From Armillaria gallica (taxonomy: Eukaryota; Basidiomycota; Agaricomycetes; Agaricales; Physalacriaceae), in the NCBI GenBank assembly GCA_037576215.1, contig JBANDB010000004.1:2480001-2544000 (forward strand): 64,000 nt of DNA, in the 5' to 3' direction. Position numbers and translations under genes: made by a program. The stretch's first letter is position 1, and each line of letters opens with the position of its first letter. The notes under the pieces were generated by a model that was given only the letters and a program-made list of their open reading frames with translations, was not told where the DNA came from and made no database searches. This document shows, piece by piece, positions 45,640 through 56,834 of this stretch.

Positions 45640-46028
45640 TGTTATGATTTTTCCACTTTATCTTTTTCTTTATCTTATCTTATCTTGGCACCTCAGCAGC
45701 TCCAGGCCAAAGATCGTATGACTTCAGCATTGCCAGAGCACATGGTGATCAAACGACTTCCATACTGTCTAATGACTGTTTGACAGATGGGGGTGTATTT
45801 ATATTTAGACAACTTGCCTCGTATATAAGTAGCGTAGCTCTCAGCCTTGTACCCTAGCTTTGAGCTAAGTTAATACCACCTGGACTTTACTCTTCTCTCC
45901 ACAGAGCCCAGAGTCTAAACATTATACTGCCTCACTGTAGCAAACTCCACAGTACTATCACCCTGCCCAAAGTGAGAGGCTGTGCGCGTTAGTTGCCTTG
46001 TTTGTTATTCCCGAGTCCATCCATGACA
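45640..46028 (+). repeat. 3' LTR of element 1
   Basis: 389 bp, TGTTATGATT to CCATGACA, the same length as the 5' LTR with no indels. Confidence 0.9.
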
Positions 46029-46033
46029 TTCAG
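46029..46033 (+). repeat. target-site duplication of element 1, right
   Basis: TTCAG, matching 37411-37415; the nuclease coding sequence continues directly (TTTGAATGGAGACAG). Confidence 0.9.
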
Positions 46034-47547
46034 CTTTGAATGGAGACAGGTGCACCCATCAGAATCCTTTTGTTCTTTGCTTTAATTTGCTTTGATTTGA
46101 TTTAGGCTCCTGGTGAAGCAGAAGCAGAACTCACATCCATGTCAAAAGCCGGAATTATTGATACAGTCTTATCCGAAGACAGTGATGCCTTGATCTTTGG
46201 TGCTAAGCGTGTTCTTTAAATGTATGCCTTCATCTCTCTATTGTGTGGTGTATTAATAGTGCAATCAACATAGTGAACGTAAGGATCAGTCAGTATTCAA
46301 TGTAACTGTCTATGACTTGCTATCATGTGGACTCACTGCTGATGACATGATGTTCATTGCTCTTCTTGCAAAGGGAGACTATGGGATAAGGTTTCTCTGC
46401 ATTACCTGTAAATTTGGCTGACTAATAATTGTATTCATACAGCCTGGTTTGCCTGGTTGCAGTGCAAGAACCACATTGGAACTTTTGCGAGCAGGGTTCA
46501 GTCATAGCCTCTTGCATGCCATTGAGACTATAGACCTGTATCATCTAGGACCCTTTCTTAATGTCTGGTGCAATGAGCTCAAGAATGAACTATGTACAAA
46601 CAACTCTGGCATGCTTTCCTCATGCTGCCCTGGCCTAGCTAATGCAATCCCCAATGACTATCTGACTGCAGCTGATTTCTGTGTCTTAGGGCTATATAGG
46701 GAGCCACTGATTTCAGTGCATGATGGCTTGTGCAAGCCTCATGCTCTCATCCATTGGAATCTTATGAAGCCAGCCAAGCTGGTGCAATTTCTTGAAGGAA
46801 AATTTTCTTCATGGGGCTCAGATTATAGTATTTTGATGGATTTTTGCAAGCACGTATTTCCTAGTCTTGTTCTTCATGAATTTATCCAGCAGGTGCTGGA
46901 ATCCGAGGGCAGAGAAGATACTCTTACCATATGCCGCTTGTTCAAGGATGTTATCTTGAATCCTGGCCCTCACCAGGCAGAAAGATACAGGGAAGAAATG
47001 CGAGTCAAGCTTGTTCTCTCATCTATGCTAATCCAGGAAATCACAAGTGGTCTAAGTGGAAACCACAGCACACCAGAATCTGCTCTTAAGGTTGCCATGT
47101 TGCACAATCCTGACAATCAAAACATTGTTGTGTGGATTCCAAGGATGATTCTGTTTGATTCTTCAGTTATTCAGTATCGAAAGCACCTTAACCCAGCAAA
47201 CAGTATAACAGCAGGTGTGTTCAATGGTCAACTGCTCTCATGCTTGATCTGATAATGTGTGATAGGGCAACCATGGAGATTAAGGAAGCGCAAGCATGTG
47301 GCTAGTACCATGCCAGATGACTAGGACAGTATGGTCCAATCGAGTTCTTTAGCTTGTGCTAGTGCGTTCCTCATGTTTCTCTGTTGTTGACTTCTTCTGA
47401 TGTCCTTTCATAGCTGAAAGCAAATGTGCAAAGTTCTCAAAGGCTGCACAGAACATAGATCCTCCACATGGATACCATATTGTCTATGACGTTGATGAGG
47501 ATTGTGATGTGCTTGTTCGTACCAATGGGGACTAGTAGCCTATAGTT

Positions 47548-49290
47548 GTGCTTAGTATTTTGAGTGCAGCAAGCACTGCTATATATGACACCTATTTAAA
47601 GACTTCAGCTTTGTCTCCTGTTCTTTCAGTCTCAGTCTTACTACCATCACATCCTTACACTCCTTCACTATTGTCTGATATGCTCTCGAGTACAGTATCT
47701 GATCTATCAAAAAGCAATGAGCTCTCTGGCTTATTCAAGGTGCTCACAACTAATGAATTGAGCGTCAGAGAGGTCCTCAATGATATGGTGACTGTCTTAG
47801 AAGGAGACAGTCTAGAGCATGTGGGAGATGCAGATGAGAAGGAACTTATTATGGAAGAGAGCTCAGAGAACAGCGCAAATTGTCCAGTTGATGATGCTGT
47901 CATTATTGATAACATCCTGAATAACTCAAAGGGTGTGAAAGATGCGACAGACAAGTCTTACAGGACATATGTGTATTATCTTTCTGGCTAGATGTTTCTT
48001 CTGATTCTTCTTGTTGAAGCATGATGAAAGCTCACAATAAGTTCTTACAAGAAAAAGGTCTTATCAAGCCTTCAGATAACATTTACGAGAGCAAACCAAC
48101 CAAAAAGACCCCCTATTATGTTGTGGTATACATTATGCACAAGTGAGCTTCAAACCATTATCATCTCATATAGCTGTTGAGCTCAATGTAGATGTGACAA
48201 TACATATGTTGATGGAACATCCAAACCAAAGGATGTCCAGCATGGTTCTTTTTCTCATGCAGAAATGATCCATGCCATGGCTTGTTATGGCTTCAAAAAG
48301 ATTTTGCGAACTGGTGAAGTGCCTTGGCATCAAATTGAAGGATCAAACAGACTGACTGGACAATGGGTCAGCAATCCTGCTATCTCTGAGATTGTCTTGA
48401 CATATATGGTTAGTTTACATCGGAAAAAGGTGAGTTACTCACAACAGTACAATTTCAATTTCAAACACCAGCTTCGCTTTAAATTCAGGTCCAGCAAGGA
48501 GAAACACCACAGAGTTTGAGAGCTATAAGACCAGTATGTCTACTACTGCAACTCAGACCAGTTCTTGCATTTAATGTGCTTGCATAGGAGGACCTTCTTA
48601 AACTATGGCAGGAGAATACCAAGCCTCATAACTTTCAGCCCAGCATTCTTCCTGATGGGCCTGGTTCCTGGGGTGGTGGGATTACTCGTCATGCTCTCCA
48701 TGCAATTTACACAATTGCATTTTGCTGCCTCCTCTGTTTTGATGAGGTTCTCAAGATACAGGCTCATGATATCGCCTATCTGGATGCTACAACAATTTCA
48801 ATTACATGACCATTTCACAAAACAAGTCAATATGGTCGTATGTGACTTCTCTTGCATATTTCTATCTGCTCAAAATGAGTAATGCTCTCAGAGATTGAGC
48901 CATTTATTCTGAAAGAAATGCCCTTGACTATGGCTCATTTGTGTCCAGTCCGAGCATTGGCAGAGTGGCTTGCAGAGGCCTGCATCAAGACAGGTTATCT
49001 ATTCCGGAAGGTGGGCACTCATGATTGTGTTATTGCAACAAATGAGCCAATGGTATGTCTTAGTATCCATTCCACAATTCAAACTTAGCACATGGACTTT
49101 ACAGACTTCCGATGCATTCTTGGATTTGTTCTGACATAATCTATTAGATATTGGGCTAGATCCTTATGTTTACGGTACTCATTCATTTTGTTGTGGTGGA
49201 TGTCAGTGGCTTTCAGTGCATCTTCGGTGGGGTCTATGTCAAATATGTAAATGGGGTGGCTGGAGTGCTGAGTTCACTCATTTGACTATT
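47548..49290 (+). pseudogene. tyrosine recombinase gene, decayed and cut by element 2
   Basis: An N-terminal region (47548-47991) ends with a DKSYRTY segment typical of the SAM-like arm of tyrosine recombinases. Then come HAEMIHAMACYGFKKIL, EVPWHQIEGSNRLTGQW and the catalytic part: GGGITRHALHAIYTIAF, LLCFDEVLKI (box I, Arg replaced by Cys), LCPVRALAEWL, SGYLF-like TGYLFRKV, YGTHSFCCGGCQ (box II HxxR now H-S-F-C) and KWGGWSAEFTHLTI. Introns with GTATGT donors fit at about 48535-48590 and 49032-49105. The sequence stops at 49290, where element 2 begins, just before the expected catalytic Tyr. TGA codons occur at L-F-*-H-N-L. This class resembles Crypton-type or host-domesticated fungal recombinases; which one is undecided. 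Confidence 0.7.
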
Positions 49291-49679
49291 TGTTATGGAC
49301 GGACTCAGGAATAACAAACAAGGTGTCCAACGAACACTGCCTCTCACTTTGGGCAGGATGATGGAACCATAGCATTTGCTAAGGCAAGGCGGTATAATGC
49401 TTAGACTCTCGGCAAGTGTGAAGAGTGAAGTCCATAAGATTAAACTTTAGCTTAAAGCTAGGGTACATGGCTGAGAGCTATGCTACTTATATACAAATTA
49501 TTCAGTGCTATGAATAGGTCAGTAAATGTGAAAGTCGTACGATACCTGTCAAGAAGTCAGTCTGTAACCATGTGTCTCGATGGAAATGCTGAAGTTGTTC
49601 GGTTTAGTGCTGGTAACCACATGGTGTGCCAAGGTGCCAAGGTGCGATAAGATAAGGAAAAAATGGAAAAATCATAACA
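49291..49679 (-). repeat. 3' LTR of element 2
   Basis: On the minus strand it runs from TGTTATGATTTTTCC to CGTCCATAACA, 389 bp, with TGTATATAAGTAG as the TATA-like region. The partner LTR is not in the window. Confidence 0.85.
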
Positions 49680-49805
49680 TTACCCCCTCGTTAAGGCAGG
49701 CATCCTGACTGCTAGTATGCCTGAGTTCCCTGTTTACTTCACTATAATGCCAGACACAACATTAGTGCCACAGTCTAAACGTCTGTGATCCTCTTTTCTT
49801 TGTCC

Positions 49806-52800
49806 CTATATGGAAAGGCTGAACGAAGAGGAGGAATTTCGTGTAGGTGGTTGCAGGAGAGGTAAGGGGTTCTCTTTTGGGGTTACGATTTTGGGTAGGT
49901 CCACCTGTTGTGTATGACGATGGCATTCCTCGTACTCCTTGTGTACTTGGTGTGGACAAGTGTCAAGGACTTCTTTGACTTCGTATTCTTCCTCATCTTC
50001 AATGAGGTCAGGTGGAGGGGGAGGTGGCAATTCCTGGTTAGGGAATGCCAGCAGTGTGTACGAGGTCAGAAGCTTCTCATTGAAGCGTGGGTGGATCTTC
50101 CAGTGCGGTGGCAGCTTCAGCTTGTATGCGCTGGCACCAGCCTTTTCGAGTATTAGGAAAGGACCAACACATTTATCGTTGAGCTTCTTCTTTGGTCGTG
50201 GGAGGTGAAGGTTCATGGCATCCAGCCATACACGATCACCTATCTGATGTGGATGAGCAGGGTGCTTTTGCTTGTCATACTGGGCCTTCATCCTTCTGGC
50301 GGCCTCCTCGAGTGCCTTCTTGGTTTCAGCGTGGACTGTAGTCATGTTCTTGACGAAGTCTTTGGTGGCAGGGTTCGAGAATGGTGATGATCATGGGGAG
50401 TCGGGAAGTACCCGAGGGTTTCTTCTGTAGAGTACCATGAAGGGGGTCTTACCTGTGGCACTGTGAACTCAGTTGTTATGGGCAAATTTGGCAAGTGGGA
50501 GCCAGTTGCTCCAATCAGTCTGTCAATGGTTCATGAAGATCCTGAGGTACTTGATGATCTCCTGGTTAACTTGTTCTGTTTGGCCATCAGTCTGTGGGTG
50601 GAAGGCTGTGGAGGTGTTTGGCATAATGTCAAGCATTTGGTATAGTTCCTTCATGAATTGGGACACAAATTGTGGGCCACGGTCAGAGATGACTACTTGT
50701 GGCATCCCATGGCATGCGTATATGTGGTCTCAGAGGAGTCATGCCCATCCTTCTGCAGAAAGCTCAGTGTTACAAGCAATTGGGATGATCACTTTCGAGA
50801 ATCGGTCGATGACAATGAGCATTGCGTCGTGGCCATTGGAATCGGGTAGTCTGGTGACCATGTTGACGGATATGTGTGTCCATGGGCCAATGGGGACTTC
50901 ATTAGGATGGAGTGGCGCTGCTTTTGCATGAGTGTCCAACTTCGTTCGTTGACATGTTTTGCAGCCTTTAACGTAAGCTTCAACGTCTTTCTTGAGTTTG
51001 GGCCACCAGTAATCATGGAGTACTAGCTCCTTTGTCTTCTCAATTCCTGGGTGACCAGCGGTAATGTGGTCATGATATTGGGAAATGATTTCGCTCTGTA
51101 GCGTCTTCTTGTGGGGCATGTATATTCTTCTGTCGTAGTGGAGGAGTCCGCCCTTGCAGGATATTCCTCATTCGTGGCTAAGGGATGTGGCAATGCCTTC
51201 ATCCCACAGCTCTTCTTGTCGGGTTGCTTCCTCAATTCGTCCATGCATCTCGTCAGTGGTGGGCATGATAAGGGCCCAGAAGTGTACTGGCTGAAGGACG
51301 ATGATGTTGTCATTGTCATCCTTGCCCTGGTTATGGTCGTCGCATCTGGAGAGTAGGTCTGCCTTCTTGTTGAGGGCGCCGGGCTTGTGTCATAGTACAA
51401 AATGGTATTCTGCCAGCTCGGTGACCTAATGTGCTTGTCGTCAGTTCAGTTTCTGGGGAAGTCGGAAGTACTGGAGATTTTGATGATCCATCCAGATCTC
51501 TACATCTTTTGCAGCACCCATGAGGTAATGGCACCACTTGGAAAGCGCGAGCATGATTACAAGTAATTCCTTGTTGTAGATCTTGTAGTTCCATTCTGTG
51601 GCACTAAGTGCCTTAGACGTAAAGGCTACTGGGCACCAGACCCTGTTCTGCTGTTGGCTAAGGACAGCACCAGCCACTCCTTCGCTGGTGTCAGCTTCGA
51701 CTCTGAACAGGTTGTCATCGTTCGGGATGGCAAGAATGACATCTTCTGCCATTTGGTGCTTCAGTTCACTGAAAGCCTTTTCCTGCGCGTCTCCCCATTT
51801 CCATTCTGCATTCCCTGTGAGCTGGGTTAATGGGCAGACCACCTTTGAGTACATCTTGATGAACTTCCAGCAGAAGTTTGTGAAGCCCAGGAATGACTGA
51901 AGCTCCTTCTTTTTTGGGCGCTGGCCATTCCGAAATGCTGGCGACCTTGATGGGGTCCATTCAAATGGAGTCTTGGCTGATGATGATGCCCAGGTACTCT
52001 GTTTTGAGGACTTCAAATTTGCACTTCTCTGCCTTGAGGAAAAGCTTATTTTTGCGAAGTTGCTGGAGCATGCACTTCATGATCTGTTGGTGCCCCCCCC
52101 AGGTCCTTGGAGAAGATCAGGATGTCGTCTAGGTAGATGGTGACCTTCCCTTTGGTAATAAGGTCCTTGAAGATGTCGTTCATCATCCACTGGAATGTCG
52201 CAGGTGAATTGGTAAGCCTGAAGAACATGATGGTTGGCTCAAAGAGCCCTCGGTTCATGCGGAAGGTGGCCTTCTCTTCATCCCCTTCCTTGATTCAGAC
52301 ATTGTCGTATCCCCAATGAATGTCAAGTTTTGTGAAGTCTTTGGCACCACAAAGCTTGTCGATGAGCTTGGAGATGAGTGGTAACAGATATCAGTTTTTG
52401 ATGGTCATCTCATTGAGCTTGCGGTAGTCCTGTACTGGTCATAGACTGCCATCCTTTTTCTTGACAAAGAAGAAAGGAGAGGCAAAGGGGGACTTGGATG
52501 GGCGGATATGTCCGGACTCCAAGTTCTCATTGAGGAACTTGTCAAGTTGCTCCTGTTCATTTCAGTTCAAGAGGTAGATCTTGCAGTCTAAGGTTGACTT
52601 TGCATTGGGGATGAGCTCAATAGCATGGTCCCATGGTTTCTGTTCAGGTAGTTCATCAAAGTTCTCCTTGGAGAAGAGGTCATGGAAGGAATGGTAGTGT
52701 TCTGGTACCATCTCTTTGAAGGTCTTTTGGGGCTTGTCAGCATTAGCCTTGGCAGCAAGGTCATTGGTGTGATGGAGGGCATGGATGGTCAGCTCTTTCT

Positions 52801-54420
52801 CCATTCGTACTGCGAGAATAGTGTCGCCTTCTTTGAGTTCTTTGTCCCAGCGGTCATCAGGGTCCGCATCGGAGAGTTCAATGTGGTTTTTGACGCACTG
52901 GCAGTGTCCAAAGATCACGTTCCTGGTTTTCCAGTTTACCATGGGATTATGGCACTTGAGCCAGTTATATTCAAGGTAGATGTCCTTCTTTCCAAGGTTT
53001 GTTACCATGAGGTCAATGCACTCATGGTGTTCACCAATTGTGAGGCAGAGCTTGACGAACTCCATGATGTCTCCTCCTTGGTTGCGGGTCCTGTCAGCGT
53101 TATATACCAGAATGGGGACCTTGGCCTTCTTGGTGTCAATGCTGTGTTCGAGCATGTAAGCACAATTGATGATGCTTCCCATGCAGCTGCTGTCTAGTAG
53201 GGCCTTTGTGCTTAGAACCTTTCATCCCGTACAGGGTTCAAGGGTGACTGGGATCATGAGGTCGCTGGTGGAGCCACAAATGTATCGGATGGGTTTGTGC
53301 AGCTCATACAGCTTTTCTCGGGCGAGTTCTTGGTTGTCTTGGAGTTTGTGGAGTAACTCGTTGGTGAGCTCTCCCATTCAATCCTTGTGAATCCAGAGAC
53401 ACAGGACGGCACATGCGGTGTTGTTGCTCGATGCCTCACAGATGGCTTGTAGCATCCAGTCGACCTCAAAAGGTTTCATCCATCAGTGAGGGACCTCCTG
53501 AACCTTCATGCTGACCACTGTGGGTGCAGCTACTGTCAGTGAGGTCACCTCCTCATTGGGGAGTGATTTTGTTGCCCTTGTGGGTGATTTGGGTGGAGTC
53601 AGGAGTGCTGCAGCATGGGGCTTTGGTGAGATCATTGGGCTGCTAGCAGCGAGCCATTTCTGGAAGGATGTGTCATCTTTGTTGTCAGGTACCTCGATCA
53701 TAGTTACCTGATGCCCCCTCTTTACTGCCTGGGTGCTAGCAGCTTCCTGTCCTTCGGCTTTCTTGTTGTCCTGATCTGTTGCAATGGAGTGGGAGGTGTG
53801 TTTCCCTGAGGTGCCATCCTGGTCTTGGCTGCTAATATGTGTGGGGACAGCAGACTCGACCTGTGCTGAATGAATGGTCTTACTGGCCTGGTCTGTTACC
53901 TCTGAGCCCATAGGATCCCTTGTTGCTTTCGGTGCTCCAGGGTGCCCTTCGTCTCGATGAGTCATTGGACCCTGGGGGCTCTTCCCCTGCCTCAGATCCT
54001 CTCATTCAGTCATGGCCACTGGTTGTTTAGTGGTTCTTCAGGAACAGTCTGTCCTGCATGTGGCATTCTTTGAGTCTGCCTTCCCAGAGTCTGTGCTAGG
54101 CACTTGCTCTACCCCATCCGGTCAGGCCTGCATCACTGTGTGCACTCTTTGACTCAAGGAGTCACCCTGGGAGGGGGCAATGGGCACCTTGCCTGTTTCC
54201 AAGATCTCCGAGCCACTCAACTGGGGCTTTGCCATTAAGATGGGTGACGATATGGTGGTCGTCTTTTCGATCAATGCATTCACTCGCGGTGAGCTACTTG
54301 CTGGTCGATTAGCCGGTCGTGTTGCAGGGATTTCTCCCTCTTCAGCATGCATGTGAGGGCCTGCAACTATCCCTCCTTGTAGGGGAGAGATGTCTAGAAA
54401 TTTGTTAGTCATGCCTGTAA
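49806..54420 (-). pseudogene. element 2 protease, RT, RNase H and integrase, chromodomain deleted
   Basis: From right to left: spacer region with GHQVTMIEVPDNKDDTSFQK; a protease part with ILVYNADRTRNQGGD, where the DSG-type site is partly altered; RT with the [12 protein letters not shown] active site and [14 protein letters not shown]; RNase H VEADTSEGVAGAVLSQQQ; integrase GHPGIEKTKELVLHDYWW, SVNMVTRLPDSNG (first Asp now Asn), ISDRGPQFV and QVNQEI; and the GPF module VGPFLILEKAG. The chromodomain is lost by an in-frame deletion of about 123 nt, so CPHQVH joins KEYEECH. TGA codons recur at L*PVQDYR, NV*IKEGD and HE*GI, the same sites as in element 1. Confidence 0.8.
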
Positions 54421-54432
54421 GGGCGTTGATGA

Positions 54433-54960
54433 GCCTAGACTTCCATGGCAATGGCAACACCCAAAACTTGGAGGGAGCTTAGGCAATTAACGTAGCAACA
54501 CAGCAATCAAGGCAATGTGTTTGCGAGTGGTTCGGTGCACCTCCATGAGGTCAATTCCTCAATAACACAAGATACACTGTGACTTTTCAGTCAGCGAAGT
54601 AGTACTCTTGGTCAAGGAGTACTAATAGACGTTGGCTGTAGGCCGGGAAGGATCTCGATAAATGAGATGGGACAGAATCTGGTATGACTTGAATACCAAG
54701 AAACCGCAATAGAAACTGCAAAAATGATCTAGAGACTATGAAAATGGGTCTAGAAACTATAGGGATGCTCTAGAAATCGTAGCAACTGAGGTGCTGAGTG
54801 GGGTGCTGTGGCAATAGATGCACAGCAACTCCAAACAATGATAAAGACGAGGGTGATCCTATGGAGCTGAACTGGGCCTACATGGTGATGAGCCTCCAGG
54901 CTCTGTACGCTCAGAATTCGCGGATTTTGTCTGCTAATTAACGCTACTGTCCCTTCAATG
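54433..54960 (-). repeat. inverted copy of the element 3 leader (arm A)
   Basis: The reverse complement matches 56105-56575 over hundreds of bases: AGTACTACTTCGC, CAGTGTAT, GAGGAATTG, GGAGGTGC, ACCACTCGCA, CCTTGATTGC, CTACGTTAATT and TTGCCATGGAAGT appear in the same order in both. Downstream in its own direction it runs directly into element 2 protease-side sequence at about 54420. Confidence 0.75.
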
Positions 54961-56104
54961 GCCTTTCAGCAAACCAAAGATTGCACACACAGTGATACCA
55001 CTTTTATCCTACGGCAACCACTCCTCACGCGCTTTGTTATCCATCCAATCTTGCCACGCATCATAATTGCCATACCTCATCACGGCAAGGCACCTTCAAT
55101 CGACAATCAGCCCAATACGGAATTGACGCATCACTCAGAAGCACCTAGTTGACGCGCTCATTGATCATTTAATGAAAATGACGTGATTGAAGCGAGTACC
55201 TTCCCAGCTACGGCAATTGCAGCTACAGCAACTACAGACCGTGTTTACTAAGGCTGTTACTTCGCCAAGGCTTCAAGAAAACGTTGCCCCACACGTACTC
55301 CTCAGCACGACGACTATCGCTCAGTAATCCACAGCTAAACAGCACCTAACGATCCGTGCATCGCTCAAGCAAAACCATACGGTTCACATCCATACGCGGC
55401 AACGTCGACGAGTTGCTGTTACTTTAGAAGACCAAGGACCATATGTTACCTACGATTTTTACAAAGCCCAGGCTTTACGGCCTTACTAAGTCTCACATAT
55501 CTACTCTATTTATAAATTCGTACTTGTAGTATAAAAACTAGTTAGAAAACGTAGTTCAAGGGGCAGTTCATCTCCAGTTGACCCCAGACTACGTCAATTA
55601 TCGTCACGCTCTAGTCTATCGCCAGTAAACAACGTTTATTCACCGTTCTACGGCAATATACCATTTGTACCAGCATATTCTTGATCGCACGTCGACTCTT
55701 GAGCTCACCAGAGTATCTCACGGTTTTAACTGTGAAGAGTCCTTCGCTACGTGCTCTTCGCTCTTAACACTATTGGTGCACGCTCGTACTGTGCCAATAC
55801 GTGATCGCCGCGCTATACCTCGCCCACGTTATCTTTTATAGGCCGTCATCATTTCACTTTCACACCATTGGAGTTTTTATTGTTTCTCTTTTGCCATCGT
55901 TATTGTCGCCCACTTGGGTAGTCTCAGAGCAGACTTAGGATCAGTTCAGCCAGTTTTCGTATAGTATCAGTCCCTCGAGTGGACTTGAAGGTTAGTTTGA
56001 CATAGGATAGGATCGTTTCAGTACCAGACAAGTTTCGACATCGACTCAGCACCCTCGCATCGTATAGGACCAGTATTGCCACCAGTTTTCGTAGCTCCAC
56101 GTTT
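54961..56104. other. probable LTR or spacer sequence between the leader arms
   Basis: No coding frame. CGGCAA-type words recur often. A candidate LTR start TGTTACCTACG lies at 55443, with a TATA-like TTTATAAATTC near 55508, but I could not find its partner because the window ends before a 3' LTR of element 3. Confidence 0.35.
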
Positions 56105-56575
56105 TCTCTCGCCAGCCCACCCTCAGCACCTCGTTCCACATTTATTTTGCCACCGCAGTCCCCACGCCGTTTTCTCATCGCCTCGCTCGCCCATAGACTA
56201 TTACCGACTGTTTAGTCTATTCTCCATCGTTCACCTCGCTCCGATTAACGTCGAGCGACGTTTTCTAGTCTCGCAGCATGTTTTCTCATATGGATTCGTG
56301 GTATTCACGTCATACCCGTTTTCGTTCCCTCTCATTTCGAGAGATCCCTACCAGCTTGAAGCCATAGCATTTAGTACTCGACTACCAAGCAGTACTACTT
56401 CGCAGACTTAAAGTCGCAGTGTATTCTTGCATATAGAGGAATTGTTCTACTGCACGGAGGTGCCCCAAACCACTCGCACACACGATCACCTTGATTGCCG
56501 TGCCACTACGTTAATTAACCAAGCTCATTCCGAGTTGGTGTTGCTGTTGCCATGGAAGTTTTAGGTCCATCATTT
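56105..56575 (+). repeat. element 3 leader (arm B)
   Basis: Direct counterpart of arm A, immediately upstream of the element 3 coding frame. Landmarks include GTATTCACGTCATACC, AGCAGTACTACTTCGC, CCAAACCACTCGCA and GTTGCCATGGAAG. It may contain the primer-binding site and the end of the 5' LTR, but the boundary could not be fixed. Confidence 0.65.
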
Positions 56576-56834
56576 CTGGAGCCCACTGCGAGGGGATCAG
56601 TTCACATCCCAGATCAATCCTTTGATCACGTTTATATACACCTATCACCTTTTAATTCGCCCTTCGTAGCGAGCTTATACTTGCTGCGAACCCGAATTCT
56701 TCACCATTTCATGAAAATTCGAACGTAAAACACCTTACGTCCCAGTTCCGGGCAGAGGCCTTCGAAATACCTCTGCACGTCTTCAGTTACAAGAATCTAC
56801 AGCCCATTTAGCATCGTCTGAAGCGTCATCTTCG

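Larger units (their letters stand above)
37416..46028 (+). mobile_element. element 1: Ty3/Gypsy chromovirus, 8613 bp, degenerate
   Basis: Bounded by two 389-bp LTRs beginning TG and ending CA, with a 5-bp TTCAG duplication. The order gag, protease, reverse transcriptase, RNase H, integrase, chromodomain is that of Ty3/Gypsy chromoviruses. A polypurine tract (GAGGGGGTGA) abuts the 3' LTR at 45630-45639. No tRNA-type TGG primer-binding site follows the 5' LTR (the sequence is ATTAGCTTGAAGC), so priming is unclear. Many in-frame TGA codons make it non-autonomous. It inserted in the plus direction into the nuclease gene. Confidence 0.9.
36964..47536 (+). pseudogene. XPG/PIN-like structure-specific nuclease gene, split by element 1
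   Basis: Exon 1 (36964-36987) reads MGIQGFWK, the XPG N-terminal signature. Exons 37040-37149 and 37197-37415 give RLGIDAS and PIIPVFVFDGDH. After the retrotransposon the frame resumes at 46029 (LLDAFSFEWRQ rejoined), with an intron, then the XPG-I segment APGEAEAEL and VLSEDSDALIFGAK; these Asp/Glu residues are the metal-binding set. Further exons hold ALLAKGDYG, PGLPGCSARTTLELLRAGF and YHIVYDVDEDCDVLVR with a stop near 47534. Defects are TGA at a likely Arg in ANK-A-YRLGID, TGA after FDGDH, a frame mismatch at the exon joining GDYG to PGLPG, and the 8.6-kb insertion. The family cleaves branched DNA; this copy is dead. Confidence 0.75.
49291..54420 (-). mobile_element. element 2: Ty3/Gypsy chromovirus, 5'-truncated, inserted in the recombinase gene
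   Basis: On the minus strand, this holds the same gene order as element 1 from the gag-protease spacer through integrase, followed by the polypurine tract (CGAGGGGGTAATG) and a 389-bp LTR. Gag and its own 5' LTR are missing; homology to element 1 ends at about 54405-54420. The sequence is a different subfamily, because the LTR is clearly diverged from element 1 though equal in length. The left end abuts recombinase sequence ACTATT at 49290. Confidence 0.85.
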
